From NCBI GenBank assembly GCA_035578905.1, contig JAQJVL010000249.1:1119499-1183498 (forward strand): a DNA stretch of 64,000 bases. The letters are read 5' to 3'. The position numbers were made by a program, and so were the translations under genes. This stretch comes from Stictocephala bisonia (taxonomy: Eukaryota; Arthropoda; Insecta; Hemiptera; Membracidae). Positions within the stretch are counted from its first letter, which is position 1, and each line of letters begins with the position of its first letter. The notes beneath the pieces are model-generated. The model had not been told where the DNA came from, did no database searches, and saw only the letters and a list, made by a program, of their open reading frames with translations. Of this stretch, positions 36,823-49,419 are shown piece by piece.

Positions 36823-37192
36823 GCCATATAGTAAATAGAAATAGAAAATTAATTCATCTGAAATATCAATTTTTATTTACAACCTGACTTAACCTTGTTA
36901 TTGTTTATAGATAAATAATTAATAATTGTGACCATCATTACTAATTAATTAATAAATTACGCGTTTAAATTTTTTTATTTGTTTGTTCATACATATATTC
37001 ATTATATCATAATTTGAGTTTTTAGCAGTTTAATGTGCCTATTTTCAGAGCAGACTTAGCAGTAAGAGGCTTTAATTCAAATTAAACATGTAAACAACCT
37101 TTCTATTGGCCGTTACAATAAATGTAAACAAACAACAACAAAGGAGGGGAAAATAAATTCTTTCCTACACAGAGAGGCGCTAACAAGGGCAG
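36823..37192. other. AT-rich spacer between the two arrays of the pogo-type element
   Basis: No open frame or motif recognised. Confidence 0.5.
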
Positions 37193-38020
37193 CTCGACCG
37201 GCAACACGGTAGCTTAACAGTGGTGGGACTGCCCTCCCCTGCTCCCCTCCGCTCCTAGTGGCTCGACCGGCAACACGGTAGCTTAACAGTAGTGGGACTG
37301 CCCTCACCTGCTCCCCTCCATTCCTAGTGGCTCGACCGGCAACACGGTAGCTTAACAGTAGTGGGACTGCCCTCCCCTGCTCCCCTCCGCTCCTAGTGGC
37401 TCGACCGGCAACACGGTAGCTTAACAGTGGTGGGACTGCCCTCCCCTGCTCCCCTCCATTCCTAGTGCCTCGACCGGCAACACGGTAACTTAACAGTGGT
37501 GGGACTGCCCTCCCCTGCTCCCCTCCATTCCTAGTGCCTCGACCGGCAACACGGTAGCTTAACAGTGGTGGGACTGCCCTTCCCTGCTCCCCTCTATTCC
37601 TAGTGACTCGACCGGCAACACGGTAACTTAACAGTGGTGGGACTGCCCTCCCCTGCTCCCCTCCATTCCTAGTGCCTCGACCGGCAACACGGTAACTTAA
37701 CAGTGGTGGGACTGCCCTCCCCTGCTCCCCTCCGCTCCTAGTGGCTCGACCGGCAACACGGTAACTTAACAGTGGTGGGACTGTCCTCCCCTGCTCCCCT
37801 CCGCTCCTAGTGACTCGACCGGCAACACGGTAGCTTAACAGTGGTGGGACTGCCCTCCCCTGCTCCCCTCCTATTCCTAGTGACTCGACCGGCAACACGG
37901 TAGCTTAACAGTGGTGGGACTGCCCTCCCCTGCTCCCCTCCGCTCCTAGTGGCTCGACCGGCAACACGGTAGCTTAACAGTGGTGTGACTGCCCTCCCCT
38001 GCTCCCCTCCATTCCTAGTG
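37193..38020. repeat. 69-bp tandem array, 12 copies
   Basis: Unit: ctcgaccggcaacacggtag then cttaacagtggtgggactgc then cctcccctgctcccctcc... 69 bp is 23 codons, so the minus strand has a 261-codon frame by repetition alone. Strongly GC-rich. Located inside the pogo-type element. Confidence 0.95.
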
Positions 38021-38192
38021 CATTATACTGTAATGTAATACTCTACATAGTTTTTAAATAATACTTATTCAATCTGGGCACACATTTACTGATCACAATG
38101 ACTTAAACGATGTATCGTCTGACTATCGGAAATGTCCACTATCGGAAACGGGTCCAGCCCCAATTGTTTCTGATAATTGGGGTTCTATTGTA

Positions 38193-39000
38193 TAATAAAG
38201 TTTATCCTCAAGAAAACACAGCTCAGAAAAATATTAACTATCAAAAATATATTATTTATGTTTACTAATAAGTGGGAATTAAAAAAATAATAATAAAATT
38301 AACGTTTTAAATATTAGAATTTTTATTGTTAACGTTGAAAACTCAGGGATACGTGTGCCTCAGATATTAAAAAAATTAAACTTTAATAACATTTTTCAGA
38401 TAGTTAATTTATTTTATGCTAATTGCTAAGGTAATACAACAATACATTTTAAATTTATCAATTTAATAATCTCACAAGATTTAAAAAATAAATATTTTTG
38501 TTCAAGGACAAAGAACAATTATTCATCTCATGTGAAATGAAGTCGTCCAATCGTAAAATGAAAAAAAGACAAACAATCCTTTTATCTAATTATGTCAGGT
38601 CAGAGTTATGTGTTTCATTAAAACGCAAAACCCGTGACCTCTCACATATTGTAATGTACAAAATGTAAGAGATGCCATAAGTTTGGCATTTAATAATTAA
38701 CTTTATTATCTTAATAAAGTTGAAAATAGTAACTAAAACGTTAATAAAGGTAATTAATGACTTAAATTATTATCATGAACCTAAAACATACCTACAATTT
38801 ATATTAAATGCTACTATTTCTTTACCATTTATCTAGGGCTTGAAAACCTCTGAGGTTTACTTAACTGCAACACTAGATTGTAAAAGATTCCCTCATAATT
38901 ACAAACATTTATAATAATATTTTAATAATAATAAAAAAATATTAACATTAGAATGAGAAAGAGGTTTTATTACAACAGGATATACGGTACAGGAAGTGGA
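38193..39000. other. AT-rich non-coding DNA
   Basis: No gene or repeat recognised. Confidence 0.5.
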
Positions 39001-39560
39001 GTAGGTAACATTTGAGTAGGACATCCTGAGAGTATTAACTCAGAAAGCAAGGGATCGGATGGCAAGGAAGCAGGGTCAGCACTGTACACATGCTAATCAG
39101 AATAAGAAAATTTAGACTTACAAAAAATTAGGCCGATGAATGCAGAAGCGGCGAAGAATCAGTAGAAGCCCCAGGAAAACGGTCAGTTTTCCTCTCCAAG
39201 AAAAGAGGAGTCAGAGTAGAGATCTGGAAGTGATCGGACTTCGGGAAATAGACCAATAGGGAGGACCAGCACCTGGAGGTCCAACTACCTAGGCTTCGTC
39301 AACCCACCCTGCAGAGTAAACTCGGGACGAGCTAGGAGGAGGACTTGGAGCCACGCTCCAACCCCTAGCGATATCAACCCCTGGAGGACTTCACGAGCGG
39401 CCAACCTGAACCTGAGGGACGACTGGACTTGCAGCCTATCCTGAGCGCCAGAGAAGCCACCTAAAGGGACTGCAAGCGACTCCAGACCCAACCAGCTCAC
39501 CTGACCCTGAGGGACAAGCGGACGCTGAATCCACTACGGCCCGTCGACATCTCATATCTA
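39001..39560. other. GC-rich island of unknown origin
   Basis: About 39050-39550 is clearly GC-richer than the surrounding ~35% GC. Reading frames are open in patches on both strands (a 71-codon minus-strand frame at 39285-39500), with no recognised domain. It may be a retrotransposon leader or a gene fragment. The ends are not marked by repeats I can see. Confidence 0.4.
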
Positions 39561-39561
39561 A

Positions 39562-39750
39562 ATGAGACATATAGTCCAGGGGTATGTTATAATTTGTTTA
39601 ATACCTCCAGGGTTTAAGGGAAACGAAAATATAAAATTTGTAGACGAAAGGAAATTTTGTAAGGCATTCAATTATGTTTTACCTACACCAAAGCGTAAGC
39701 CGACAGGCAGTACATACTCATATGAGAAGCTAGTAATAATCGTAATTTAA
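39562..39750 (+). other. Short open frame, unknown
   Basis: A 62-codon frame (MRHIVQGYVIICLIPPGF..., ending in SYEKLVIIVI) directly after the GC-rich island. The Lys/Pro-rich part PTPKRKPTGSTYSYEKL has a coding look, but no family is recognised. A chance frame is possible. Confidence 0.2.
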
Positions 39751-39902
39751 TAATAAAATATAATTCACTGATTGAGGAAATTGAGTCTGGTATAAATTAA
39801 TGTGTTGAGATTGTTAATTTATATTGTAAATATATAAATACGTAAATCCATGTAATTGATCATAGTCCGTATAAGTGGTTATTTTGAGTTGTTATAGATA
39901 TA

Positions 39903-40418
39903 CAGGGTGAGTCTCCACTGGCACCATTAAACAATTGGTTAATAATTACCTGTTTGTTGTACTCACAAAAAGGAACAAAAAAGTCCATATTAAAACCTGT
40001 GTCCGATTCTCAACCGTTTGGCTGTAAGGGCTCATATTGTGTATTTTTAAAATTACTTGACATCAACTCACTGATTGAGCTACAAAAACAAAAGCAAAAC
40101 ACCTACCAGATTCTTATTAATACCATTGAAAAGATCATTAAATTCTCTATAAATGTCAATTATTTTGCAAGAAAACGTAAATAAAAACTAGATTTCCTAG
40201 AGGAAGTTTATTAAACAAATATGCAACATGTATTTTTCTCCAATTGTTCAAGACGCCATATCAGCACATAAATGTAGTCTAATTTAATGTAAAGTTAAGT
40301 AGAAAACTTTTCTCACTAATAAGCTTGGAATAGATGTATAATTTAATTGGGTTGAATATCATAAAACCAAAAATAACACCTAAAATATTTCATAAAACAT
40401 GGTTTATTCGGTTGTACC
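39903..40418 (+). repeat. Left TIR
   Basis: About 516 bp, pairing with 41895-42392 across its length. Inner boundary at ggtttattcggttgtac. Confidence 0.9.
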
Positions 40419-40501
40419 TAACAAACAATTTGTCAGTCTTTACAAAATAAAAAACATAATAACTGTAATATTTAGATAATCATGCTTTATTATAACAAAA
40501 A

Positions 40502-41557
40502 CTACTTTAATAAGTATTCAATATGTCCACCAGTTTCCCTTATGCAGGTACGGACTCGGTTCAACTCCCTTACACTTGCCTTTAGATTGATTTCATTTCT
40601 AAGGCGTCTAACAGCCCTCACGATTCGATGTCTCAATTCTTCGGCTGTTTGTACTGGACTTTTGTACACTTCTTACTTCAAAGAACCCCAGACGTAGTAA
40701 TCAATAGGGTTGCGGTCAGGGGACCGTGGTGGCCAAGCAACAGTTCCGCCTCTCCCAATCCACATATAGAAGTTGTTAATATGTTTACGCGCGTTGATGT
40801 TGAAGTGTGGTGGTGCTCCATCTGCCTGGTAAATAATGCGCCGACGCAATTCCAACGGCAAGTCTTCGAGAAGGTCTGGTAGGATATTATTTAGAAATTG
40901 AAGGTATTGAACTCCAGTTAATGATGTAGGGTGATCAAGGTAGGCCTATCAGCTTGTCCCCTATCAGTCCAACCCACACGTTTAACTTAAACCTAGTTTG
41001 GCTCCGTGATTCACGACAAAGATGTGGGTTTTCAGTGTCATATAAGTGTTCATTGTAGTAGTTAAAAACATCGTCTCGTGTAAATGTAGATTCGTCTGTC
41101 CACAAGATTGTTTTAAGTAAATCTGCATTATCGTGCTGTAAAACCCATTGACAAAATTGACGTCTCAGAGGAGGGTCTCTGGGTTCAATTGTCTGGACAC
41201 GAGTAAAGTGGTATGGGTGTATTTGATTTTTACGCAAGAGTCTCGACACAAACGACTGGCTTACTACACATTCATAGCAATTCTTCTTGTACTTGTTCTT
41301 GGATCTCTTTTGACTTGGGCAAGTACAGCTTTCTCTAACCCAACATCTTGTATGATGTTACCAACTGAGTGGTCATTGACAGGAAATCTACCAGTTTCAC
41401 GCAGAAAATTATGAATCCTTACAAATGTTCTTACATCAGGAATTCTTCTCTCTGGAAATCAACGAATGTATTCTCAATGACTTTCAGCTGCATTGCCAGA
41501 ACACAATCCGTACACAAAATGTATATCAGCATATTCTACATTAATAAACGGATTCAT
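40502..41557 (-). pseudogene. DUF4817-type transposase pseudogene
   Basis: Starts at the ATG at 41557 (MNPFINVEYADIHFVYG) and ends at a stop at 40502-40504. In order: an N-terminal helix-turn-helix of the DUF4817 type (YADIHFVYG, FPERRIPDVRTFVRIH, FLRETG); a catalytic-domain start (RLLRKNQIHPYH); the first Asp in ILWTDEST; LNVWVGLIGDKLIG; the second Asp in QADGAPPH; and WPPRSPDRNPIDYYVWG with the third acidic residue, about 39 residues after the second. The acidic residues are present, but two in-frame stops occur in the N-terminal part (after AESH and after EYIR) and there are two frameshifts (near 41265 and near 40950). It was about 350 residues long, normal for the family. Cut-and-paste transposition is the known role; this copy is dead. 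Confidence 0.9.
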
Positions 41558-41827
41558 AGTTCACAACAAACGTTTGACGCAATGCCAAAATAGAACAAAT
41601 GCTTATACCCTCACTAATTTTAATCTAATTATGCTTAAGTATAAAAATAAAAATAAATATTTCCAAATTGTCCAAAGAAGATGATTTGTGTTTTCACAGA
41701 CTAATATGAGTAATTATTGTTCAAAATGGGGTAATATTTACAACAGCTGATTTCAGGTACAGAATAATAATAAAAGTGTAACAGCGGATTTCAAATAATA
41801 GCCTTTCATCATTATGGAAGTTACATG

Positions 41828-41868
<41 letters not shown>

Positions 41869-41894
41869 AGGCATAGGTTGAGTTTGGTAGTTAA

Positions 41895-42392
41895 GTACAA
41901 CCGAATAAACATGTTTTATGAAATATTTTAGGTGTTATTTTTGGTTTCATGATATTCAACCCAATTAAATTATACATCTATTCCAAGCTTATTAGTGAGA
42001 AAAGTTTTCTACTCAACTTTACATTAAATTAGACTACATTTATGTGCTGATATGCCGTCTTGAACAATTGGAGAAAAATACATGTTGCATATTTGTTTAA
42101 TAAACTTCCTCTAGGAAATCTAGTTTTTATTTACGTTTTCTTGCAAAATAATTGACATTTATAGAGAATTTGATGATCTTTTCAATGGTATTAATAAGAA
42201 TGTGGTAGGTGTTTTGCTTTTGTTTTTGTAGCTCAATCAGTGCGTTAATGTCAAGTAATTTTAAAAACACACAATATGAGCCTTACAGCCAAATGGTTGA
42301 GAATCGGACACAGGTTAATATGGACTTTTTAGTTCCTTTTTGTGAGTACAAAAAACAGGTAAATTTAATGGTGTCAGTAGAGACTCACCCTG
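41895..42392 (-). repeat. Right TIR
   Basis: About 498 bp, reverse complement of the left TIR with scattered substitutions and indels. Confidence 0.9.
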
Positions 42393-42394
42393 TA

Positions 42395-45300
42395 TAGTAA
42401 ATAAATAAATATTGCGTTGAATATATAAACCATAAATGTTGGATAGTTCTTGGGAAGAATAAAGTATAGCAACTAGGGCCATTTGAATATATTTAACTTG
42501 TCTCTTTAAAGATATATGTAAAATAATATAACTTAAATCGTTTGATAAATTGATTAGGTCGTCATAGTTAATAAGGTTATTATATTATTGTTTGAGTGTT
42601 AATTTTGACTGGAAATGATTGATTTTTTTTAGTATAACTTGTTATTGAATGTATAATTTTCACTTGTTAATAAAGACGTTTTGCATGTGTAATACTTGTT
42701 TAGTTTGATTCTTAATGTGATGTTTGTATCATTATTTAGAGGATTGTGATTTAATAGCATAGGAGTTTGTTGATTTACCGAACTGTATATTGAAGCCAAT
42801 GGTAAAATAGGATAAAATAATTGTAATATTTTGGAAGGGATTGTCAAGGTGATATACTGTAATAATAAATTTGTGTTGCACTTTCACCAGTGTCAATAGT
42901 TATTCCAGGTCCTGGTTTCCTACACTAGCTAAGCAAGTCATTAAGGTTAAATTATTTCTCAAAACTTGTAGAATAATCATTTGTGATTTATTTACTAAAC
43001 ACTTTGAGTTTTGCAGGAAGTAAAGATTTTACTTGGTGGAGAAAGTTTTACAGGCTCAACTATCTTTGATTTTATCTACGAAATAAAAAGTGTATAGAAA
43101 CACATAAAGGGCAAAATTAATTAAAAAATGTAGGGATATAAACTCCGTGGTCAAGGTTTGGTATTCACTTCATAACATGGAAGATCAACCTATCTCCCTT
43201 CACAGGATCTTTTAATTGCTTGGTTTCCATCAAGAAACATTGTTAAATTAATAAGAAAAAGATCACAAAGGCACGATTTATACATTTGAAAGGACACGGA
43301 GAGAATGTGTAGTGCAGTATAAATAGTGGTGTTTCCCATTGTTCTGTCAAGTTGCTGAGTTTATTACTATTCTTGAAAATAAATTATTGTTATGCTATTA
43401 CTTTTTTATATATTTTATGAATCGTTGTTATCATTCAACTTTTAAACAGTATTTTGTTTTAGTTTATTGAATGTAAAATATATTTATTTATTCTAATGTA
43501 GAATATGCGTTTAGTTAGTTTGATTTTGTAAAAATACGGAACAATCGATCTTTGTAAGAATGTATGGAATAAGCAGCTGCTTCAATGTCATCGGTTTGTT
43601 ATTGTTTTCTATCAGATAAGATGAAAACTGAAATCACCTGACCACAGTAACTAGTACATTGTGGTCAGTTGAGATGTGGAACTTCATTACCGTACATACC
43701 GAATTGCTCATTCAGTCTTGCTTGAGTATTGAATCAAACTATAAATATATTTATAAGTACAATTTTGAAAGTAAATTCTATAAATTTTGCTATCTGCAAC
43801 TACTAGTATGTTTTTATTATGTCAGACAATGCTTTAATATCTAACATAAAAAATAAAAAAGAGATACATTCAAATAACAAATGTGATCTAAACTTGGTAT
43901 ATTATTTATACTACAAAGCAAGAAAATAATGGGAATAAATTTAACTAAAAAGCGATTGTTTCAATGAAGTTTATTAATATACCATTAAAATTTATATCTA
44001 TTTATATGTATGTATGTTATTACATTTTACTTTTGTAATTATACTTTATGACAGTAAAAATGTACTTTGTTCTATAATGAGACATTAAATATCACCATTT
44101 TGTCTTTAAAAATTATTAGGTTCTAATAATTTACATATAAAAGTAGTTTAAATTTTTCCTTATAACTGAATCAACGTGTTTACAAAATGTCATACTCTTT
44201 AAATTTTCTATATTTAGGCATTTATTGATATTATGGAAGTAAACAATTACCGTACGAACTAGCGTGTAATTAACTATCGATATTAATTTCCTTTACGTTT
44301 ATAAAAAGTTAACAAAGTAAAAAAGCTTATAAGTTTATTTAAAAAAATAAATAAATAAAAACTAACTATAGGTATCTTATATAGTAGTTTGGACCTTTTC
44401 CGTTAATTCACAACGACTACTTTTTCCGTTACTTCACTACCACTACTTTTTTTTATCGCAAGTACGGTTAGGTTAGGCTAGTTGGCTACTAAAGTTGATC
44501 ACAAACTGGTAAATCCAATGATTGCTTATCACTGAATGCGCTCTCCGTGTGTAAGTTCTTGGAAAGCGATAAGGCCAGCGATATCGGATTCCTAGCGGAT
44601 AAGGAATATCAAAGTGGACGTAAAAATGAGTGGGGAACAGTTTTTAGAGCAATAGAATGTTCAAATTCCAGTAAAATTGTATCAAATGTGCAAATTAACT
44701 TTTCACTTTACAGAGTTAGTTCCATGCTGGAAATTGTTTTAATATTGGTAAAGGACAAATTAGGATATTGACTACAATATTATATTGGTACAGTGAGAAA
44801 TCATTTTGTAAAATGTATATTTTTCCTGAAGGAAGCTATCTTGAACTGTAAGAATGTAATAATGTGAGTGTAACCACAGACAAGAATGATGCAGAGGTAT
44901 CATTCAATAGTGCGCTGAATGTGTGTCAAGTTAGTGTGTCGAGTAGTTATGCGATGACAGGACCAGCAACCTTGTCAGTCCTTCTTTTTTTCTTCCGAAA
45001 CTCTTACGGATAGATAGACGTAGTAATTATTAATAAATATGTATTAATATGTTCATAAGTTGTAATACATTTTTATTACAATGCTAACTGCCATTGAGGC
45101 GTTCACTATGGCCATAAAAAGTGACCTCTGATCGTCTGTCTCTGTGTTGTATCATAGTGTAACGTAAATAAAACGGTTTCGTTTGAAATACAGTATTACA
45201 AATTGTTTTAATTAGCGTATATTCCTATAAAATGGTTAAAATTGATACTGGCATATCACGGCAGCTCAGGATCTCATGGTCAACATCAACAATCTGTATT

Positions 45301-45916
45301 ATACGGACGAACCAAACATCAGTTTGTAGCAATTGTACGGTATTTTATTGCCTTTTGCTTTATTAAATTAAATTTATTTCATGAAACCGATATCTTAAAA
45401 GCCGATGACAATAAGCTGTAAACTCAACTTAAGAATTGAATATCTCTTGATAAGGAAATTCCACACAACAATAAAGTAAAATAGTGATAATCATAGTTGA
45501 TGTTGGCAAATAACATTAGACTTACGTCCTCCCATGTGTGTGAGTATGTGTTTGTTGTTGTTATTTGTTGTTGCATAATATATGAATACACCTAGATAAA
45601 TATTTAATTGCTCATGCATCTGTAAGTTTTGTCAACAAACACTGTGCCATATCGCACGTCATCAACACTTGTCTTAACCCCTCGTAACCTATCCATTATC
45701 CTCCAGTCACTATAATTTGTACTGTAGTATAAAGGCCTAGTGACATGTGGCGTTATCATGCAGTAAAATATAGTGCTAATCATAATATGTGGTTTACTTA
45801 TCTGCAATATAGTTAACATATGTACAATGTACATATATGTTAACAATAAGTATATTAACAATCTTAATTATTCAAAAATTGCAAAGTAATAGAGTAGTAA
45901 TAGTATAGAAACGATT
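42395..45916. other. AT-rich non-coding DNA
   Basis: No gene recognised over 3.5 kb. Several short open frames (for example 44547-44771) have no motif. One 'ggctactaaagttgatcac' unit of the 3.1-kb minisatellite lies near 44482. A polyadenylation-like aataaa follows moderately GC-rich DNA near 45166. Confidence 0.5.
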
Positions 45917-46038
45917 TCGTATGGCTTTTAGTGCTGAGAGATACCCAATGAAGACACAGTACCCTATGCCTGCTTAGACGAATGGCTTTTAGTGCTGAGA
46001 GATGCCCAATGAAGACACAGTTCCCTATGCCTGCTTAG
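45917..46038. repeat. Two-copy ~62-bp tandem repeat
   Basis: cgta/cgaatggcttttagtgc... followed by ccctatgcctgcttaga occurs twice in tandem with three or four differences. Confidence 0.85.
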
Positions 46039-46332
46039 AAAAGCCCAATTTTGTTTTTTAGGTTAAATTGAACGATATAATGTGGAACAGCACATCTTCC
46101 TTCAAAACTACGAGAAATAAATAATATACACCATTCAGTAGCAATTTGAAACTGATTACTACACAAATTTAAAACTGCTTCGTAATTTACAGATGAAAAA
46201 CTCTTTTTAGATTAAAAAAATTGCTTGAATGAATTATTTCTACCTATTCGATATTATTTTTTTCCAAACACGTATTACAATACATTATTAAATCATCCTG
46301 TTGAGGAAATATGCTGATCATTCTTTTACATG

Positions 46333-48816
46333 CAAAAGAAACTGTAAGAAAATATATCTTTGACACCACGCAGTAAATCTAAGCCTTTAACCAAAAGAAA
46401 CTGTAAATAAATATATCTTTGACACCACGCAGTAAATCTAAGCCTTTAGTCAAAAGAAACTGTAAATAAATATATCTTTGACACCACGCAGTAAATCTAA
46501 GCCTTTAACCAAAAGAAACTGTAAATAAATATATCTTTGACACCACGCAGTAAATATAAGCCTTTAACCAAAAGAAACTGTAAATAAATATATCTTTGAC
46601 ACCACGCAGTAAATCTAAGCCTTTAACCAAAAGAAACTGTAAATAAATATATCTTTGACACCACGCAGTAAATCTAAGCCTTTAACCAAAAGAAACTGTA
46701 AATAAATATATCTTTGACACCACGCAGTAAATATAAGCCTTTAACCAAAAGAAACTGTAAATAAATATATCTTTGACACCACGCAGTAAATCTAAGCCTT
46801 TAACCAAAAGAAACCGTAAATAAACATATCTTTGACACCACGCAGTAAATATAAGCCTTTAACCAAAAGAAACTGTAAATAAATATATCTTTGACACCAC
46901 GCAGTAAATCTAAGCCTTTAACCAAAAGAAACTGTAAATAAATATATCTTTGACACCACGCAGTAAATCTAAGCCTTTAACCAAAAGAAACTGTAAATAA
47001 ATATATCTTTGACACAACGCAGTAAATCTAAGCCTTTAACCAAAAGAAACTGTAAATAAATATATCTTTGACACCACGCAGTAAATCTAAGCCTTTAACC
47101 AAAAGAAACTGTAAATAAATATATCTTTGACACCACGCAGTAAATCTAAGCCTTTAACCAAAAGAAACTGTAAATAAATATATCTTTGACACCACGCAGT
47201 AAATATAACCCTTTAACCAAAATAAACAGTAAATAAATATATCTTTGACACCACGCAGTAAATCTAAGCCTTTAGCCAAAAGAAACTGTAAATAAATATA
47301 TCTTTGACACCACGCAGTAAATCTAAGCCTTTAACCAAAAGAAACTGTAAATAAATATATCTTTGACACCACGCAGTAAATCTAAGCCTTTAGCCAAAAG
47401 AAACTGTAAATAAATATATCTTTGACACCACGCAGTAAATCTAAGCCTTTAACCAAAAGAAACTGTAAATATATATATCTTTGACACCACGCAGTAAATA
47501 TAAGCCTTTAACCAAAAGAAACTGTAAATATATATATCTTTGACACCACGCAGTAAATCTAAGCCTTTAGCCAAAAGAAACTGTAAATAAATATATCTTT
47601 GACACCACGCAGTAAATCTAAGCCTTTAGCCAAAAGAAACTGTAAATAAATATATCTTTGACACCAGGCAGTAAATCTAAGCCTTTAACCAAAAGAAACT
47701 GTAAATAAATATATCTTTGACACCACGCAGTAAATCTAAGCCTTTAACCAAAAGAAACTGTAAATAAATATATCTTTGACACCACGCAGTAAATATAAGC
47801 CTTTAACCAAAAGAAACTGTAAATAAATATATCTTTGACACCACGCAGTAAATCTAAGCCTTTAACCAAAAGAAACTGTAAATAAACATATCTTTGACAC
47901 CACGCAGTAAATCTAAGCCTTTAACCAAAAGAAACTGTAAATAAATATATCTTTGACACCACGCAGTAAATCTAATCCTTTAACCAAAAGAAACTGTAAA
48001 TAAATATATCTTTGACACCATGCTGTAAATATAAGCCTTTAGCCAAAAGAAACTGTAAATAAATATATCTTTGTCTCCACGCAGTAAATATAAGCCTTTA
48101 ACCAAAAGAAACTGTAAATAAATATATCTTTGACACCATGCAGTAAATATAAGCCTTTAGCCAAAAGTAACAGTAAATAAATATATCTTTGACACCATGC
48201 AGTAAATGTAAGCCTTTAGCCAAAAGAAACTGTAAATAAATATATCTTTGACACCACGCAGTAAATCTAAGCCTTTAACCAAAAGAAACTGTAAATAAAT
48301 ATATCTTTGACACCACGCAGTAAATCTAAGCCTTTAGCCAAAAGAAACTGTAAATAAATATATCTTTGACACCATGCAGTAAATATAAGCCTGTAGCCAA
48401 AAAAACTGTAAATAAATATATCTTTGTCACCACGCAGTAAATATAAGCCTTTAACCAAAAGAAACTGTAAATAAATATATCTTTGACACCATGCAGTAAA
48501 TATAAGCCTTTAACCAAAAGAAACTGTAAATAAATATATCTTTGACACCACGCAGTAAATCTAAGCCTTTAGCCAAAAGAAACTGTAAATAAATATATCT
48601 TTGACACCATGCAGTAAATATAAGCTTTTAGCCAAAAGTAACTGTAAATAAATATATCTTTGACACCATGCAGTAAATGTAAGCCTTTAGCCAAAAGAAA
48701 CTGTAAATAAATATATATTTGACACCACGCAGTAAATCTAAGCCTTTAACCAAAAGAAACTGTAAATAAATATATCTTTGACACCACGCAGTAAATCTAA
48801 GCCTTTAGCCAAAAAA
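46333..48816. repeat. 59-bp tandem array, about 42 copies
   Basis: Unit: ccaaaagaaactgtaaataa then atatatctttgacaccacgc then agtaaatctaagcctttaa. Most copies are nearly identical. Variants (accatgcag, taaatataag, ttagcc) cluster in the last ~800 bp and recur as a block (about 48120-48300 and about 48600-48780), showing multi-unit duplication. AT-rich, with stops in every frame. Confidence 0.95.
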
Positions 48817-49419
48817 GGCCATCATTATTTAAACTAACTAAATGAAATAAAATTCACATTCCCACAATCGGTTCCTAAATTGTATGAAACAATGCTTCGA
48901 ATGAACTAGGCATTACATTGTTATCGAATCAGTGATTGGAAATGGACCATTACTATTGTATCGACCGTGTATGAAGAATCAGATAATGTTGGCAACCAAT
49001 TATTACCCTCTATACAATTCCTCTGTCAATGTAGTAGGCCTAAATTAAATCGAAATGACTACAGCGAGAGATCAGCTATTGATAACACTTATTCAACATG
49101 ATGAAATGCACTACCTATTTATTTATTTATACAAAATGTAAATATAATTATAAATATAAATAAACAGACAGGTACATACAATTCTAACTATAAATTAGTA
49201 AATAGTTAGTGCAATTCAGTGTATTCATTAAGAGTAAAGAGCAGCTGATCTCTCATCATAGTATATATGGCTTTCAAAGCCAGCAACCAAATTGAAAAAG
49301 AGTGATTAAAATGTAGTTTTTTAAATGAGATCTAATTCATCTAAAGTACAAAAATTAAGTAAATAAGTAAATAAAAAGGAATAAAATATAAAGTACAATG
49401 TATTTGTGTCTTAATGTTT
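48817..49419. other. AT-rich non-coding DNA
   Basis: Probably includes the 3' untranslated part of the LINE fragment that follows on the minus strand. No gene seen. Confidence 0.45.

Larger units (their letters stand above)
34802..38190 (+). mobile_element. Pogo/Tigger-type element filled by two tandem arrays
   Basis: Left end CAGTAAAACCCTGATTATC (from 34802) and right end, read in reverse complement, CAATAGAACCCCAATTATC (from 38190): 19 of the first 23 bases match. Both ends are flanked by TA (34800-34801 and 38191-38192). These termini fit the pogo/Tigger pattern. Sub-terminal repeats of the type atc.gaaa also occur on both sides. Near the left end an ATG at 35051 opens a frame MSAKRKRVIV that resembles the start of pogo-type transposases. 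The rest of the transposase is missing. Instead the interior has a 67-bp array (35142-36822), AT-rich DNA, and a 69-bp array (37193-38020). Transposition would need a transposase from elsewhere. Confidence 0.75.
39903..42392 (-). mobile_element. Tc1/mariner-superfamily transposon with ~500-bp TIRs
   Basis: Complete element, 2490 bp, flanked by TA (39901-39902 and 42393-42394). Ends are cagggtgagtctccactgg and its complement ccagtagagactcaccctg with small differences. The TIRs run 39903-40418 and 41895-42392, unusually long (about 500 bp each), and mostly match with small indels. The centre holds a broken minus-strand transposase (40502-41557). A ~46-base A-run lies at about 41828-41867 just inside the right TIR. 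TA duplication and a DDE/D transposase with WPPRSPD place it in the Tc1/mariner superfamily, near insect elements usually annotated as DUF4817-containing. Confidence 0.9.

Noticed and set aside
37113..37898. 261-codon minus-strand frame
   Set aside because: It is the 69-bp GC-rich array translated, inside a transposon with no sign of expression.
42209..42397. 62-codon frame at the right end of the long-TIR transposon
   Set aside because: It lies wholly in the TIR and runs across the element boundary; the left TIR has no equivalent conserved product.
44547..44771. 74-codon plus-strand frame
   Set aside because: No recognisable motif, no flanking splice or promoter signals, and typical of chance frames in this composition.
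46333..48816. CRISPR array
   Set aside because: Units are contiguous tandem copies without unique spacers, in a eukaryotic context; the same holds for all other arrays here.
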